DNA from: Granulosicoccus antarcticus IMCC3135
Lineage (GTDB): Bacteria; Pseudomonadota; Gammaproteobacteria; Granulosicoccales; Granulosicoccaceae
NCBI RefSeq assembly: GCF_002215215.1
Contig: NZ_CP018632.1
Coordinates: 7,064,501-7,128,500, forward strand
Direction of reading: 5' to 3'
Length of the DNA: 64,000 nucleotides
In this document: one piece after another, positions 34,984-44,162 of the stretch
How the letters are laid out: the number at the start of each line of letters is the position of its first letter
Position numbering within the stretch: position 1 is the stretch's first letter
The notes under the pieces: model-generated
The model's input: the letters and a program-made list of their open reading frames with translations, nothing else
Databases searched by the model: none
What the model was told of the DNA's origin: nothing
Made by a program: the position numbers and the translations under genes

Positions 34984-35453
34984 GGCGATAGATTCCTTGG
35001 TTGTTGTATTTTCTGCGCGAACGCACCCGCAGCTCAAGTTCGCTGTATGCAGGCTTTGCCCGGCAGTTGATGACTGCGTGGTTATTGACATGCATTCCGC
35101 TGAGCAATTGTCCAGGTGACTGCATTCTGAAGTTTAGTTATACCAAACAATGCATAAAACTAAAAGCAGTTGTTTCACTGCTAGAACTATCAATCACATT
35201 GATTCACTATGATTAGGCTACTTATCCGACTATTATGAAGTTTTATTGTCAGCAGAAATCACACTGAATCAGTCAACCTCACAGATCGTCAAGCTATTTT
35301 CGTTATACCAAACAACACAAAAACATGGAAGACATTTTCCCACTCAAAATCACTCGATTATTTGCGGGCACCCGCAAACCACGCAAAACGATAGCGTTCG
35401 ACCGAGACTGGTGCTTGCGGGGCTAGTGTCAGAAGCAGCGGTGGATTAATCCA
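34984..35453. promoter_or_regulatory. Control region upstream of the sugar importer with direct repeats and a palindrome
   Basis: About 470 bp between the importer operon and the RclR-like gene, without a credible ORF. It contains a perfect 14-bp direct repeat GTTATACCAAACAA at 35137-35150 and 35302-35315, and a palindromic hairpin TTTGCGGGCACCCGCAAA at 35361-35378 (8-bp arms, 2-bp centre). The direct repeats lie 150-330 bp upstream of the first importer gene and are candidate activator sites. The hairpin could terminate or control the upstream AraC-type gene; it has no T-tract. Confidence 0.45.
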
Positions 35454-36317
35454 TCACTTGGAAATCTGCTTCCTGTACAACGTGGGCGTCACCCCAAGCC
35501 GCTTCTTGAAGGTCCGGGTAAACGCAAGATCTGATTCATAGCCAACCCGATTAGCCACTTCATACAATGGCAAATCTGTCTCAGCCAGCAGCTGACCCGC
35601 TTGCTGCATTCGCAGCTGTGTCAGGTAGTCAAACATGGGCTGCCCCACCAGAGTCTTGAAGCGTTTCGCAAATGCGGCGCGAGACAAGCCGACATCTGCA
35701 GCCAGCAACTCAAGCGACCATGACTTTTCAGGATGTTGATGCAAGCGTTGCAATGCCTTGCTGATGTACTTGTCAGCGAGTGCCTTTATCAAAGGTGCAT
35801 CACCTTGCTGGCCGAAATTCATTCGTATCAGTTCAACAATCAACACTTCAGTCATCCGGTTGACCACAATCTCGGTACCGGGCCGCATGGAAAGATACTC
35901 ACGACTTAGCTGATCAAGAATCGCTTTCAGCCAACCCAGTGACTGCAAGTGCTGGTCGCGGATGACAATGACTTCTGGAAACAACTCGGACAAGGGCGTT
36001 CCCAACATATTGTCGAACGTGCAGTAACCACATAACAGCAATGTATCTCCAGCGTGCCCGGAGGCATCAGAGGTTGTCGACTCACTTCTGAGCAGATGCG
36101 CTCGTCCCGGCGCCATGAACACCAGATCACCGGGGCCCAGGTGCTCCACCAGGCCATCAGATTCGAGTCGACAGCTACCGCGCCGAATCTGATGAAAGCT
36201 GGCTCCATCATCGCCTGAATATCGTTTCTCCCAGGGCGGATCAAGTTGATCGCAAAAATACACGGTTCCCGTAGCGCGCAAGGTACGCAGCACATCACTC
36301 AATACGTCTGTAGTCAT
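35454..36317 (-). CDS. RclR-like AraC family regulator (redox-sensing type)
   Basis: A 287-residue regulator with an N-terminal cupin-like sensory domain (1-160) and a C-terminal AraC double helix-turn-helix (about 185-285: SLELLAADVGLSRAAFAKRFKTLVGQPM; YEVANRVGYESDLAFTRTFKKRLG). In E. coli RclR, Cys21 and Cys89 sense hypochlorous acid. Here Cys22 (VYFCDQL) and Cys96 (LLLCGYC, with a further Cys99) occupy matching places. It is divergent from a DUF417 gene, the family of RclC, a known RclR target. The E. coli arrangement and the two cysteines together make a reactive-chlorine or oxidative-stress regulator likely. No rclA-type flavoprotein is in the window. Confidence 0.82.
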   Translation of the reverse strand: MTTDVLSDVLRTLRATGTVYFCDQLDPPWEKRYSGDDGASFHQIRRGSCRLESDGLVEHLGPGDLVFMAPGRAHLLRSESTTSDASGHAGDTLLLCGYCTFDNMLGTPLSELFPEVIVIRDQHLQSLGWLKAILDQLSREYLSMRPGTEIVVNRMTEVLIVELIRMNFGQQGDAPLIKALADKYISKALQRLHQHPEKSWSLELLAADVGLSRAAFAKRFKTLVGQPMFDYLTQLRMQQAGQLLAETDLPLYEVANRVGYESDLAFTRTFKKRLGVTPTLYRKQISK

Positions 36318-36359
36318 GAAGTCTGTAAGACCAAGGAAATAATAGACGATCAGTGTATC

Positions 36360-36424
36360 AAATGTGGATTATCGAATACTGTTGTAACCAGGCTACATCC
36401 ATATCATTACCCCCATTGAAGCAC
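36360..36424 (+). promoter_or_regulatory. Shared upstream module, copy 1
   Basis: A 65-bp segment aligned without gaps to 45489-45553 (about 53 of 64 positions identical). Conserved blocks are TGGATTATCGAATACTGTT and ATCCATATCATTA..CCCA. An 8-bp inverted repeat (ATGTGGAT here, ATATGGAT in the other copy, against ATCCATAT) spans the module. Since both copies precede DUF417 genes and one lies beside the RclR-like gene, it is the likely binding site of that regulator, possibly including the promoter. Confidence 0.6.
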
Positions 36425-36532
36425 ACACATCACGCTCCTGTTGCACCTCGCAACGACGGTCTGACCAAATATCGACTTCCTGAACATCACCTCATTCCTG
36501 TTCACCCTAACCTTATAAACGAGACATTTATC

Positions 36533-37051
36533 ATGAGCGCAACCCTACAAAACGTTCAATCAAACATCCCTGCCAACTCAGCCAGCGCCACTAACGATCA
36601 ATCCATGAGTCAGCAGATTTCACGACTCGGAGATCATGCCCTACTAGCCTCCACGGTCACGGTATTGGCCTGGATTGGCGCCATGAAGTTCACCGCTTAT
36701 GAGGCTGGTGCAATCGAAGGTCTTGTGGCATCCAGCCCTCTGACGGCATGGCTCTACAGTGTCTTCAGCCTGCAGGGCGCCTCCAATCTGATAGGTTCGG
36801 TTGAAATTGTCATTGCACTGACGCTATTGATCGGTATTCGCTACAGACCAGCAGCCATTCTTGGTTCGTTAGCAGCTATTGCAACGTTTGCCGTCACATC
36901 AAGCTTTCTGTTGACAGCTCCCGGTTGGGAAGCAAGCCTGGGCGGCTTTCCTGCACTGTCGGTCGTGCCTGGTCAATTCTTGCTCAAAGACATTGTTCTG
37001 CTCGGTGCAGCTATCTCGTTGCTGGGCAAGGCATTGTCCAGAAAGAGCTGA
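36533..37051 (+). CDS. DUF417 / YkgB (RclC-like) inner-membrane protein, copy 1
   Basis: A 172-residue inner-membrane protein with four hydrophobic segments. DUF417 hallmarks match RclC: WIGAMKFTAYEAGAIEGLVASSPL (residues ~46-69), GSVEIVIALTLLIG and GFPALSVVPGQFLLKDIVLLGAA. RclC is needed for hypochlorite resistance in E. coli; its biochemistry is unknown. Start ATG 36533 after an AAACGAGAC sequence; upstream codons in the same open frame are promoter DNA. It differs from the second copy (45904-46422) at only seven residues, so the duplication is recent or maintained by conversion. Confidence 0.88.
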   Translation: MSATLQNVQSNIPANSASATNDQSMSQQISRLGDHALLASTVTVLAWIGAMKFTAYEAGAIEGLVASSPLTAWLYSVFSLQGASNLIGSVEIVIALTLLIGIRYRPAAILGSLAAIATFAVTSSFLLTAPGWEASLGGFPALSVVPGQFLLKDIVLLGAAISLLGKALSRKS

Positions 37052-37165
37052 TAACAAACAGACTGGACAGGAGCCGGGCTGAGGAATGCTTCCAATTCCC
37101 CAGTCCCGTTGAATGTCCAAAACCGGATTCAGCTCAAGACTGGCTCTGTAAATATTGAAAAAGCC

Positions 37166-40100
37166 TCAAAATATTACGGAATAACAATAAAGGGACACAG
37201 ACAATGTCCGCATGCCGCCATTGCTATCAATGCTCAGCGTGCCTACTAGTTCTTCTTGAATATCTCCACACTGCGCGGTTACCTCAACACTTTGACTTCC
37301 ATCGGCGGCAACATCACCACTGACAGGTGTGGCCGTCAACCAGAAACTGCTACTGCTCACACTAAAGTTCAACACGGCATTACCGTCGTTACGGAAGCTG
37401 ATAGAAGCGGAATCAATAGCTTCGCTTTCGCCTACAAAATCCCCCTGATTTCCATGATAGGCACTCAGTTCCAATGGGCCAGAATCAATCTCACTCTCTG
37501 GGTATGGATCGATCTCACTCAGGATGGCCTCTGGCCCTTGAGTACAGGCAATAGACACAGGCACTGTTTGTGTGCCGCCATTACTATCAACGAACAACGC
37601 ACCCGTCCGTGTCTCTTCATCCTGCCCGCACTGTCCGGTCACCTCAATATTCTGAAATCCATCCACGGCAACATTGCCACTGACAGGCTTGACCGATAAC
37701 CATGACTGGTCACTGGTGACGCTATAGCTCAACACGGCATTGCCACCGTTACTGAAGCTGAATGAACTCGTCGCACTCGTCGGACTTACATTTACAAAAG
37801 CGCTCAGATTCAACGCCTCCGGATCAACCCCTCTCAGTATCGCCTCCGGCTCTGGACTACAGACAATCGATACAGACACTGTCCGTGTACCGCCATTTCC
37901 ACCAATAGTCAGTGTGCCCTTTCGTGTGTCTTCACCCTCACTGCACTGCGCAGCGACTTCAAGGCTTTCATTCCCATTCACCGCAACCGAACCACTGGCA
38001 GGTTCTGCCGTTAACCAGGCCTGGTCACTGGTGACGCTGTAGTTCAACACCGCATTACCGTCGTTACTGAAGCTGACGGAGGAGACATCACTCTGATTCA
38101 CATCAGCACTCAGAACCAATGAAGCCGGATCAATCTCACTCAATATTGCCACTGGTTCTTGGCTACAGACTATGGATACAGCCACCGTCTGCGTGCCGCC
38201 ATTCCCTCCTATGGTCAGTGTGCCCGTTCGCGTGTCTTCAATCTCTCCGCACTGAGCGGTGATCTGCACGCTTTCGTTCCCATTCACCGCAACCGAACCA
38301 CTGGCAGGTTCTGTCGTTATCCAGGGTTGGTTGCTAGTGACGCTGTAGTTCAACACCGCATTACCGTCGTTACTGAAACTGACGGAGGAAGCATCACTCT
38401 GGTTCACATCGGCACTCAGGCTCAATGAGCTCGGATCAATCTCACTCAGTATCGGCACTGCTTCCTGACTACAGACAATGGACACAGACACCGTCCGTGT
38501 GCCGCCATCACCACCAATGCTCAGTGTGCCCGTTCGCGTGTCTTCAATCTCTCCGCACTGAGCGGTGATCTGTACGCTTTCGTTCCCATTCACTGCAACA
38601 GAACCACTGGAAGGTGTCGCCGCAATCCAGGACTGATCACTGGTGACGCTGTAGTTCAACAAAGCATTGCCAACATTACTAAAGCTCACGGAGGAAGAAT
38701 CACTTTGATTTACATCGGCATTCAGACTTAATGAATTCGGACTGATGGCACCCAGAATGGCCACTACAGGTGCGTTTTGCGTGACGGTAAATGAACTGGA
38801 AACCGACTCTGTGATTCCATCAGTTGCCGAAACAGTTAATGAGTAAACACCAGCATTGGCCAATCGCCCCGTAATCAAGCCCGTAACCGGATTGATCTGC
38901 AGCGCCGATTCTGGACTACTCGTCAGAGTGAAGCGCAATGCAGCCCCCTCAGGATCGGAAAAACTCTCTGAGACATTGACAGAGATCAGCACTCCGCTCT
39001 CTACAGGTCCAACATCCTCAATTGAGCCAGCAATGGGCCTTTGATTCTCTCGAACTTCCAGGTCCAGTATCCCTGTGACTAATGATTCCAGATCTCGCGC
39101 TTCCACCTCTACACTGTAAGTTCCTTCGTCACCGGGCCGGGCTGCACCTGAGAGAATACCCAACTCGGTCACTATGACACCGCCTGATGGGGGCAGAGTA
39201 CCTGCAGCAGTGTTGAATGATAGCTCACTACCTTCCGGATCTTCAAAAAACCGGGAGAGATCAAATGCCAGGCCCATACCGACAACAACAGACTGAGCGG
39301 GGATTGAAGAAATCAGAACAGGAGGTTGATCATCACTGACTATATTTAGTGTCACAGTAGCATTACTGACAAAACTGCCATCAGTAACCGAATACACAAA
39401 ACTATCACTGACACCGTCGCTTCCAACACCCTCGGGGCCGGCATTATATAGATAGGTGAAACCGCCATCGGATCTTAGATCGAAACTTGCAGCCCGCGCC
39501 GGAGCTCTTTCTGGCGAGGTGCTTATCGATAAAGTTTGATTGCTTTCATCCACATCGTCGGTATCGTTGCTCAACAGATCCACACCTCCCCCAGCCGTTA
39601 TCGTCAGCGGGATACCCGCAATGGCCGTAAAACTGTCGTCGACAGCCACCGGAGCTTCATTGATTGCAATCAGGCATAAATTGAATAGTCTGGCTGCTGT
39701 CTCTTGAGCGTTGTTGGTCGCTACCAGCTGATAGGACAAACTTACAGCTGCCTTGAGTGGCGGGACAGCCACCAAAAATTCGATATCGCTATCGACTTGA
39801 GTGTCCTGGATTACTTCATCAATCGTCACGCTGCAGTCTTCGGATGTCGTGCAAGCCTCATCCAGGGAAGTCTTTGCGCCGTCAATATTGAATCCTGCCA
39901 GCAAGCTGCACTCGCTACTATTTTCATCAGTGTGTGGCCGCAACTCCCAGCTAGTCTCAACGATAGGCAATCCTCCCAACTCCGCCAGAGAGACAAGGAG
40001 CGGGTACTCACCATCCTCTTCGTAGCGGACCAATGTCAGGTCATCGACTAAAGGCTCTTGAGTGTCCCCAGTAAATACGAAGGGATCGGTGCCGTTGTTA

Positions 40101-40576
40101 CGCTCGTCAAGATTGGTAAAACTGTCGCCATCCTCATTGAATTCAGATGAATCGAAAGTCAGAAAATCGAACTCCAGCGTAAGCTGGCTGTTAGCAGCGC
40201 TGGCCGCTACGGCCTTTCTCACCGTTGTCAGATCAAGACGCTGGTTAGCATCCATCGTGTCATACCAGGTGACCACGATAGCGAAATCCGTGTTCGCAGG
40301 AACATCCAGTGCCACCGTCCACGCGTCCGAATTGCCGGTACGGGAAGCGATCGTTGGAGGTATGGTGACCGGCGCCGAATTGAAGAAATAGGACAAAGTG
40401 ACTTCTGCAAACAACACTTCAGGGTCAACGGCTCGCGTTAGTGTTGCAGGCGGCGTCAGCTTTACCTGGGATGATTCGAACGAGGCTGTGGATGGACCGT
40501 TTCCAGAATCACAGGAAGTTAGAAAAGCGAAAATCGCGATGACCCGTAGCAATCGATATTGAATAGTCCATTTCAT
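37166..40576 (-). CDS. Large lipoprotein with cadherin-like, He_PIG and five BACON-like repeats
   Basis: A 1136-residue surface or periplasmic lipoprotein: lipobox FLTSC (Cys22) after a short signal peptide, an N-terminal beta-rich region, a cadherin/Big_9-like domain (DDSFTAIAGIPLTITAGGGVDLLSNDTDDVDES ... FTYLYNAGPEGVGSDGVSDSFVYSVTDG), two putative Ig (He_PIG) domains (QSVVVGMGLAFDLSRFFEDPEG; ESFSDPEGAALRFTL), then five tandem ~100-residue BACON-like units. The latter share SFSNDGNAVLNYSVTSDQ.W and ITAQCGEIEDTRTGTL. BACON domains are linked to mucin, glycan or protein adhesion. ATG 40576 has GGAGG upstream and is preferred over the open frame to 40642. Isolated gene. Confidence 0.85.
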   Translation of the reverse strand: MKWTIQYRLLRVIAIFAFLTSCDSGNGPSTASFESSQVKLTPPATLTRAVDPEVLFAEVTLSYFFNSAPVTIPPTIASRTGNSDAWTVALDVPANTDFAIVVTWYDTMDANQRLDLTTVRKAVAASAANSQLTLEFDFLTFDSSEFNEDGDSFTNLDERNNGTDPFVFTGDTQEPLVDDLTLVRYEEDGEYPLLVSLAELGGLPIVETSWELRPHTDENSSECSLLAGFNIDGAKTSLDEACTTSEDCSVTIDEVIQDTQVDSDIEFLVAVPPLKAAVSLSYQLVATNNAQETAARLFNLCLIAINEAPVAVDDSFTAIAGIPLTITAGGGVDLLSNDTDDVDESNQTLSISTSPERAPARAASFDLRSDGGFTYLYNAGPEGVGSDGVSDSFVYSVTDGSFVSNATVTLNIVSDDQPPVLISSIPAQSVVVGMGLAFDLSRFFEDPEGSELSFNTAAGTLPPSGGVIVTELGILSGAARPGDEGTYSVEVEARDLESLVTGILDLEVRENQRPIAGSIEDVGPVESGVLISVNVSESFSDPEGAALRFTLTSSPESALQINPVTGLITGRLANAGVYSLTVSATDGITESVSSSFTVTQNAPVVAILGAISPNSLSLNADVNQSDSSSVSFSNVGNALLNYSVTSDQSWIAATPSSGSVAVNGNESVQITAQCGEIEDTRTGTLSIGGDGGTRTVSVSIVCSQEAVPILSEIDPSSLSLSADVNQSDASSVSFSNDGNAVLNYSVTSNQPWITTEPASGSVAVNGNESVQITAQCGEIEDTRTGTLTIGGNGGTQTVAVSIVCSQEPVAILSEIDPASLVLSADVNQSDVSSVSFSNDGNAVLNYSVTSDQAWLTAEPASGSVAVNGNESLEVAAQCSEGEDTRKGTLTIGGNGGTRTVSVSIVCSPEPEAILRGVDPEALNLSAFVNVSPTSATSSFSFSNGGNAVLSYSVTSDQSWLSVKPVSGNVAVDGFQNIEVTGQCGQDEETRTGALFVDSNGGTQTVPVSIACTQGPEAILSEIDPYPESEIDSGPLELSAYHGNQGDFVGESEAIDSASISFRNDGNAVLNFSVSSSSFWLTATPVSGDVAADGSQSVEVTAQCGDIQEELVGTLSIDSNGGMRTLSVSLYCYSVIF
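37169..38765 (-). repeat. Five tandem ~306-bp repeats coding for BACON-like domains
   Basis: Unit limits are about 38765-38430, 38429-38124, 38123-37818, 37817-37509 and 37508-37169. The second and third units are most alike at DNA level (shared blocks such as TTCAACACCGCATTACCGTC and GTTCCCATTCACCGCAACCG), the last is most diverged. This gradient is typical of unequal crossing-over within a surface-protein gene, so copy number may vary between strains. Confidence 0.75.
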
Positions 40577-40943
40577 TTTGCAGCCTCCGAAGTAAGAGTA
40601 AAGCACTAACTCAGTGCAGAGCGAAAATAATTCCTGGCACAACCTGGAAACGGAGACCAGCTATGAATACAGATTGGGAAGCGACAGGCAAGCAAGACAT
40701 ACCAAACTATTCTTCATGCGCATTACCCAGCATCAGCTTTCCTGAAATAGTGCTCCATATTGAAGAATAATAATTGGTTTGAATATTATACTTATGGGTA
40801 CGATTGGGCATTTTTCGGCTTAATTCAGTTGCTATATCTTCGACTTCTGTTAGCTTAACCACGAGTACAAAATCACTTGAACTCATTATTATGAAGAACC
40901 AGAATCAGTTCATCTGACGACCGAATCACTATCAGGAATACTT
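40577..40943. other. Intergenic gap between divergent envelope genes
   Basis: About 370 bp between the BACON-repeat lipoprotein (minus) and the autotransporter-type gene (plus). No ORF, tRNA or strong hairpin was seen; it should hold two divergent promoters. Confidence 0.4.
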
Positions 40944-42416
40944 ATGAAAAAGGACAATATTGGTATTTTTGAATTGTTGACTCAGAGTTCTTTCAATCCA
41001 TACAACCAAGACCTCATAATGATGACTCAAGTCAGAAAGTACCGACTTGGGATTACTACAACATTGATCCTCTCATGCGTAACCACCTTTATTCCACAGC
41101 ATGCCCAGGCTCAGCAACTGGTCGTAGATGTCAATGTATTCGGCTTTAACAGCAACCAGGAGAATGCAAGCCAGCAGCTAGCTGGCGCCTGCACTGCTGT
41201 CGCGGACGACACCAGCGAGGCGGCAATGGATTTACTGAATACTTGCCAACTAATTGATGACCTTGATCAGAACAATCCAGATGATGTTGTACGACTACAA
41301 GAGATCCTGAATACATTCGCACCTGAAGAGGCCTTTTCGGTCAATGATTCAATCGTCTATGTATCGGACTATCAGACAACCAATGTTCTTTCCCGTATCA
41401 ACTCGTTGCGAAGAAGCCCCCCGACGACTGATGCCGATTCTGACTCTTCTGAATCGTACTGGCAGTCAGGATCTTCATCAACTCTGGCTTTTCTGGGAAA
41501 GGATTCAGCAACTGAACAGAGAGCAACAGGAGGCGGAGCGGCGGCTGTTGGTCCACTATCTCGCGTTGGACTTTTCTTCAGTGGTCAATTTTCCAGTGGA
41601 GATGTTGACGGATCAACTTACGAGCAAGATGCTGATATCAGCTCAAATAGTTTTACGACCGTTGCAGACTACCGACTTACAGACAGTATAGTTGCTGGCA
41701 TTGGATTTGGAGTTCTGCAGAATGAAACCACGTTTTCCAATGTCGATGGTGGTACTGACTCAGAAGGCTTCAATCTGACCGCTTTTGGCTCTTGGTATAA
41801 GGAGTCTGCTGGGTACATTGATGTAGTGCTGGACTTCGGCACTAACAGCCATGATCTTGAACGCGGGATTGGCAATGATCCAAGTGCACCTGTACTAGCC
41901 CAATCCAGCACGGACTCATCAGCCTTTTCTTTCTCCATCGGGGCGGGACGATACTTCTCGATCAGCAATTGGGATTTGGGCGGCTATCTACGGCTATCTC
42001 TGACCAACGGCACAATCGATGGGTATACAGAAGAAGCCAGCAATAATAATGATGGCTCAGGCTCTGTATTTTCACTCGACTCTCAGAAGGCTGAATCGAC
42101 AACAATGGTTATAGGTGTTGAAGCATCGCGAGTCATCAGTACCAGCAAGGCCATCTTGATTCCTGTGCTGAGAATCGAATACGAATCCGAAAACGAGGAT
42201 AGGAAGGATGACTTGACTGCAACTCTGGTAACTTCGCAGATCTCAACGTCTTACCGTGGAACTGAGCGAGACACGGCCTACACGAACCTGGGGCTTGGAG
42301 GAAGTGCTGTCTTCAAGAACGGAAAGAGCGCCTACGCCTTTTATGAAACTCACCTGCAGCATGATTTCGTCACACAGAACTGGATAAAATTTGGCCTGAG
42401 ACTTGAGTTTCAATGA
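40944..42416 (+). CDS. Outer-membrane autotransporter-type beta-barrel protein
   Basis: A 490-residue exported protein. A signal peptide (residues ~28-56, ending HAQA) is followed by a ~150-residue Asp/Gln-rich passenger-like part and a C-terminal barrel of about 280 residues with alternating strands (VGLFFSGQFSSGDVD, FSFSIGAGRYFSI, YAFYETHLQHDFVTQNWIKFGLRLEFQ). The final Phe-Gln with alternating aromatic pattern is the usual outer-membrane assembly signal. ATG 40944 has CAGGA upstream but leaves a long n-region; ATG 41019 or 41022 starts nearer the signal peptide. No cleavage motif or known passenger is recognised. Confidence 0.75.
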   Translation: MKKDNIGIFELLTQSSFNPYNQDLIMMTQVRKYRLGITTTLILSCVTTFIPQHAQAQQLVVDVNVFGFNSNQENASQQLAGACTAVADDTSEAAMDLLNTCQLIDDLDQNNPDDVVRLQEILNTFAPEEAFSVNDSIVYVSDYQTTNVLSRINSLRRSPPTTDADSDSSESYWQSGSSSTLAFLGKDSATEQRATGGGAAAVGPLSRVGLFFSGQFSSGDVDGSTYEQDADISSNSFTTVADYRLTDSIVAGIGFGVLQNETTFSNVDGGTDSEGFNLTAFGSWYKESAGYIDVVLDFGTNSHDLERGIGNDPSAPVLAQSSTDSSAFSFSIGAGRYFSISNWDLGGYLRLSLTNGTIDGYTEEASNNNDGSGSVFSLDSQKAESTTMVIGVEASRVISTSKAILIPVLRIEYESENEDRKDDLTATLVTSQISTSYRGTERDTAYTNLGLGGSAVFKNGKSAYAFYETHLQHDFVTQNWIKFGLRLEFQ

Positions 42417-42477
42417 GTCGGGATTTGATTGCTGTATTGTAGTGATCACATCAACAATACAGGCAAGCTGACCGATC

Positions 42478-43290
42478 ATGCCTTTACAACCAGTTGATGG
42501 GATAGCAATTCACTACGAACAACATTCCTCGTCCGCAGACACTTCCGCTGCAACTATCCTGCTACTTCATGGCCTCGGTTCCAGCACTCTGGACTGGTCC
42601 GAGCAAATTCCGGCATTGCTGCCTGTTTACGACGTACTCGTCGTCGATCTGCGAGGACACGGTCAAAGCGACAAACCGACAGGACCCTATTCGATACGAC
42701 AGATGGCTAACGATATTGCCAGAGCACTTGAACTCAGCAAGCTCCACGTCGTCGGCTTGTCTATGGGCGCACAAATCGCACTCCAGCTCGCTCTGGATCA
42801 CCCTGACATTGTCGCGACGGTAACCGCCGTAAATTCACCTGCAGACATGAAGCCTCGGCGTGTACGCGACAAGTTGGCTGTGATGCAACGCAAACTACTG
42901 GTCAGACTATTGGGGATGCGACTCGTAGGCCAGGTTATCGCCGGTAGACTACTTCCCGGTGATGAATTTGCCGAGCGCAGACAGTTGTTTGCAAACCGTT
43001 GGGCCGACAACGACCCAGCCTCCTATCGGGCATCACTCAACGCTATTCTGGATTGGGACATCACACCTGAGCTGTCACATATCAGTCAGGCCATTCTAGT
43101 GATTGCAGCGAGCGATGACTACACACCTCTGGCCTGGAAACAACGCATCGTTGAGCTGGCACCGAATGCGCTGATGGTCGTTATCGAAAACAGTCGACAT
43201 GCCATTCCGGTTGAACGCCCTCAGGCATTCAATGCCGCCTTGCTGGAATTTCTATCGAGAAACTCCAGACTCACCGCGCCCCATCTTTAG
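42478..43290 (+). CDS. Alpha/beta hydrolase
   Basis: A 270-residue cytoplasmic alpha/beta hydrolase. It has the oxyanion region LLLHGLGSSTLDWSEQIPAL (28-47), DLRGHGQSDKPTGPYS, the nucleophile elbow VGLSMGAQ (Ser ~96), a catalytic Asp region VIAASDDYTPL and a terminal His in NSRHAIPVE. Close to 3-oxoadipate enol-lactonase, esterase and PHA-hydrolase types; substrate unknown. Its 3' end overlaps the convergent beta-helix gene by 4 bp. Confidence 0.9.
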   Translation: MPLQPVDGIAIHYEQHSSSADTSAATILLLHGLGSSTLDWSEQIPALLPVYDVLVVDLRGHGQSDKPTGPYSIRQMANDIARALELSKLHVVGLSMGAQIALQLALDHPDIVATVTAVNSPADMKPRRVRDKLAVMQRKLLVRLLGMRLVGQVIAGRLLPGDEFAERRQLFANRWADNDPASYRASLNAILDWDITPELSHISQAILVIAASDDYTPLAWKQRIVELAPNALMVVIENSRHAIPVERPQAFNAALLEFLSRNSRLTAPHL

Positions 43291-44120
43291 TATGTACTTC
43301 CAGCGGCTACAACAGCACCAAATGGGACAACGGAGCCGGGACGTATCACAGCTCCATCACCGATGGTCGCAGCCTCTCCTATCTGTGCATCCTGCCCCAC
43401 CAGCACATCATCACCAATGACAACACCATAGCCAATAATGGCTCGCAGGCCGGTTTTCGAACATTTGCCAATCTCGATCTGACTGTCCAAATAGGCATTG
43501 GCTCTGATCATGGAGTCTTCTCCCAGCCTCAGTTCAGAGCTAATGAACACATCGTCTTCAATAATGGTGTTGGAACTCAGGTGATGAGCGGCACCAAGAT
43601 CAACGCGTGAACCAATGTTCACATTATCCAGGATATCCCCACCAGGACGAATTTTCGTATCGCGCCCTACCGTGAAGTCTTCACCAATGAACTCATATCC
43701 GAAAACTTCCGTATTGTTTCCAATAACTACGTTTGGCAGTAACGATAGTGGTCCTAGAAGTTGCGCCCCCTCGCCAATCCTTGCACCTTCTTCGATAACT
43801 GTACTTCCTCGATAACTGCCATTGCCGAAAATTTCAGCCCCGCGATAAAGAATGACCCCTTCGCCCAACACAGCACCGACAACATTAGCCCCCGGAAGGA
43901 TGACTGAGTCAGCGCCAACGAAAGATTCACTGATCAAGGCACCATAGATTCGTGCCCGCTCCCCGATAGTCGACTGACCATCAGCATAAGAACCATCCTG
44001 CAGGCGAGCACCTGCCTTGATCTCACTGTAATTTGATAGACCGGAGCTTTGTACACGCGCTCCTGATCGTACAATCGAACTGAAAACACTGGACCGACTG
44101 ACGCGCGCTCCACTTTCCAC
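43287..44120 (-). CDS. Left-handed beta-helix (hexapeptide repeat) protein
   Basis: About 277 residues made almost wholly of hexapeptide repeats (patterns such as IGERARIYGALIS, VGADSVILPGANVVG, IEEGARIGEGAQLLG and IGDDVLVGQDAQIG), giving a long left-handed beta-helix as in GlmU or LpxA but without a nucleotidyltransferase domain. Acyltransferase or sugar-nucleotide acetyltransferase activity is possible; the usual catalytic His cannot be singled out. No ATG is available: the listed GTG at 44120 is the first start codon, while a good AAGGTGAG ribosome-binding site sits at 44154-44161, immediately after the LysE stop, so translation may start a few codons earlier at an unusual codon. It is cotranscribed with the LysE gene. 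Confidence 0.75.
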   Translation of the reverse strand: MESGARVSRSSVFSSIVRSGARVQSSGLSNYSEIKAGARLQDGSYADGQSTIGERARIYGALISESFVGADSVILPGANVVGAVLGEGVILYRGAEIFGNGSYRGSTVIEEGARIGEGAQLLGPLSLLPNVVIGNNTEVFGYEFIGEDFTVGRDTKIRPGGDILDNVNIGSRVDLGAAHHLSSNTIIEDDVFISSELRLGEDSMIRANAYLDSQIEIGKCSKTGLRAIIGYGVVIGDDVLVGQDAQIGEAATIGDGAVIRPGSVVPFGAVVAAGSTY

Positions 44121-44162
44121 TGTTGAATTGTAGATGACTTCAGAGCGGTTCAGCTCACCTTG

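Noticed and set aside
37169-38765. Regular ~306-bp repeats considered as a CRISPR or satellite array
   Set aside because: They are in-frame protein-domain repeats without short identical repeats and unique spacers.
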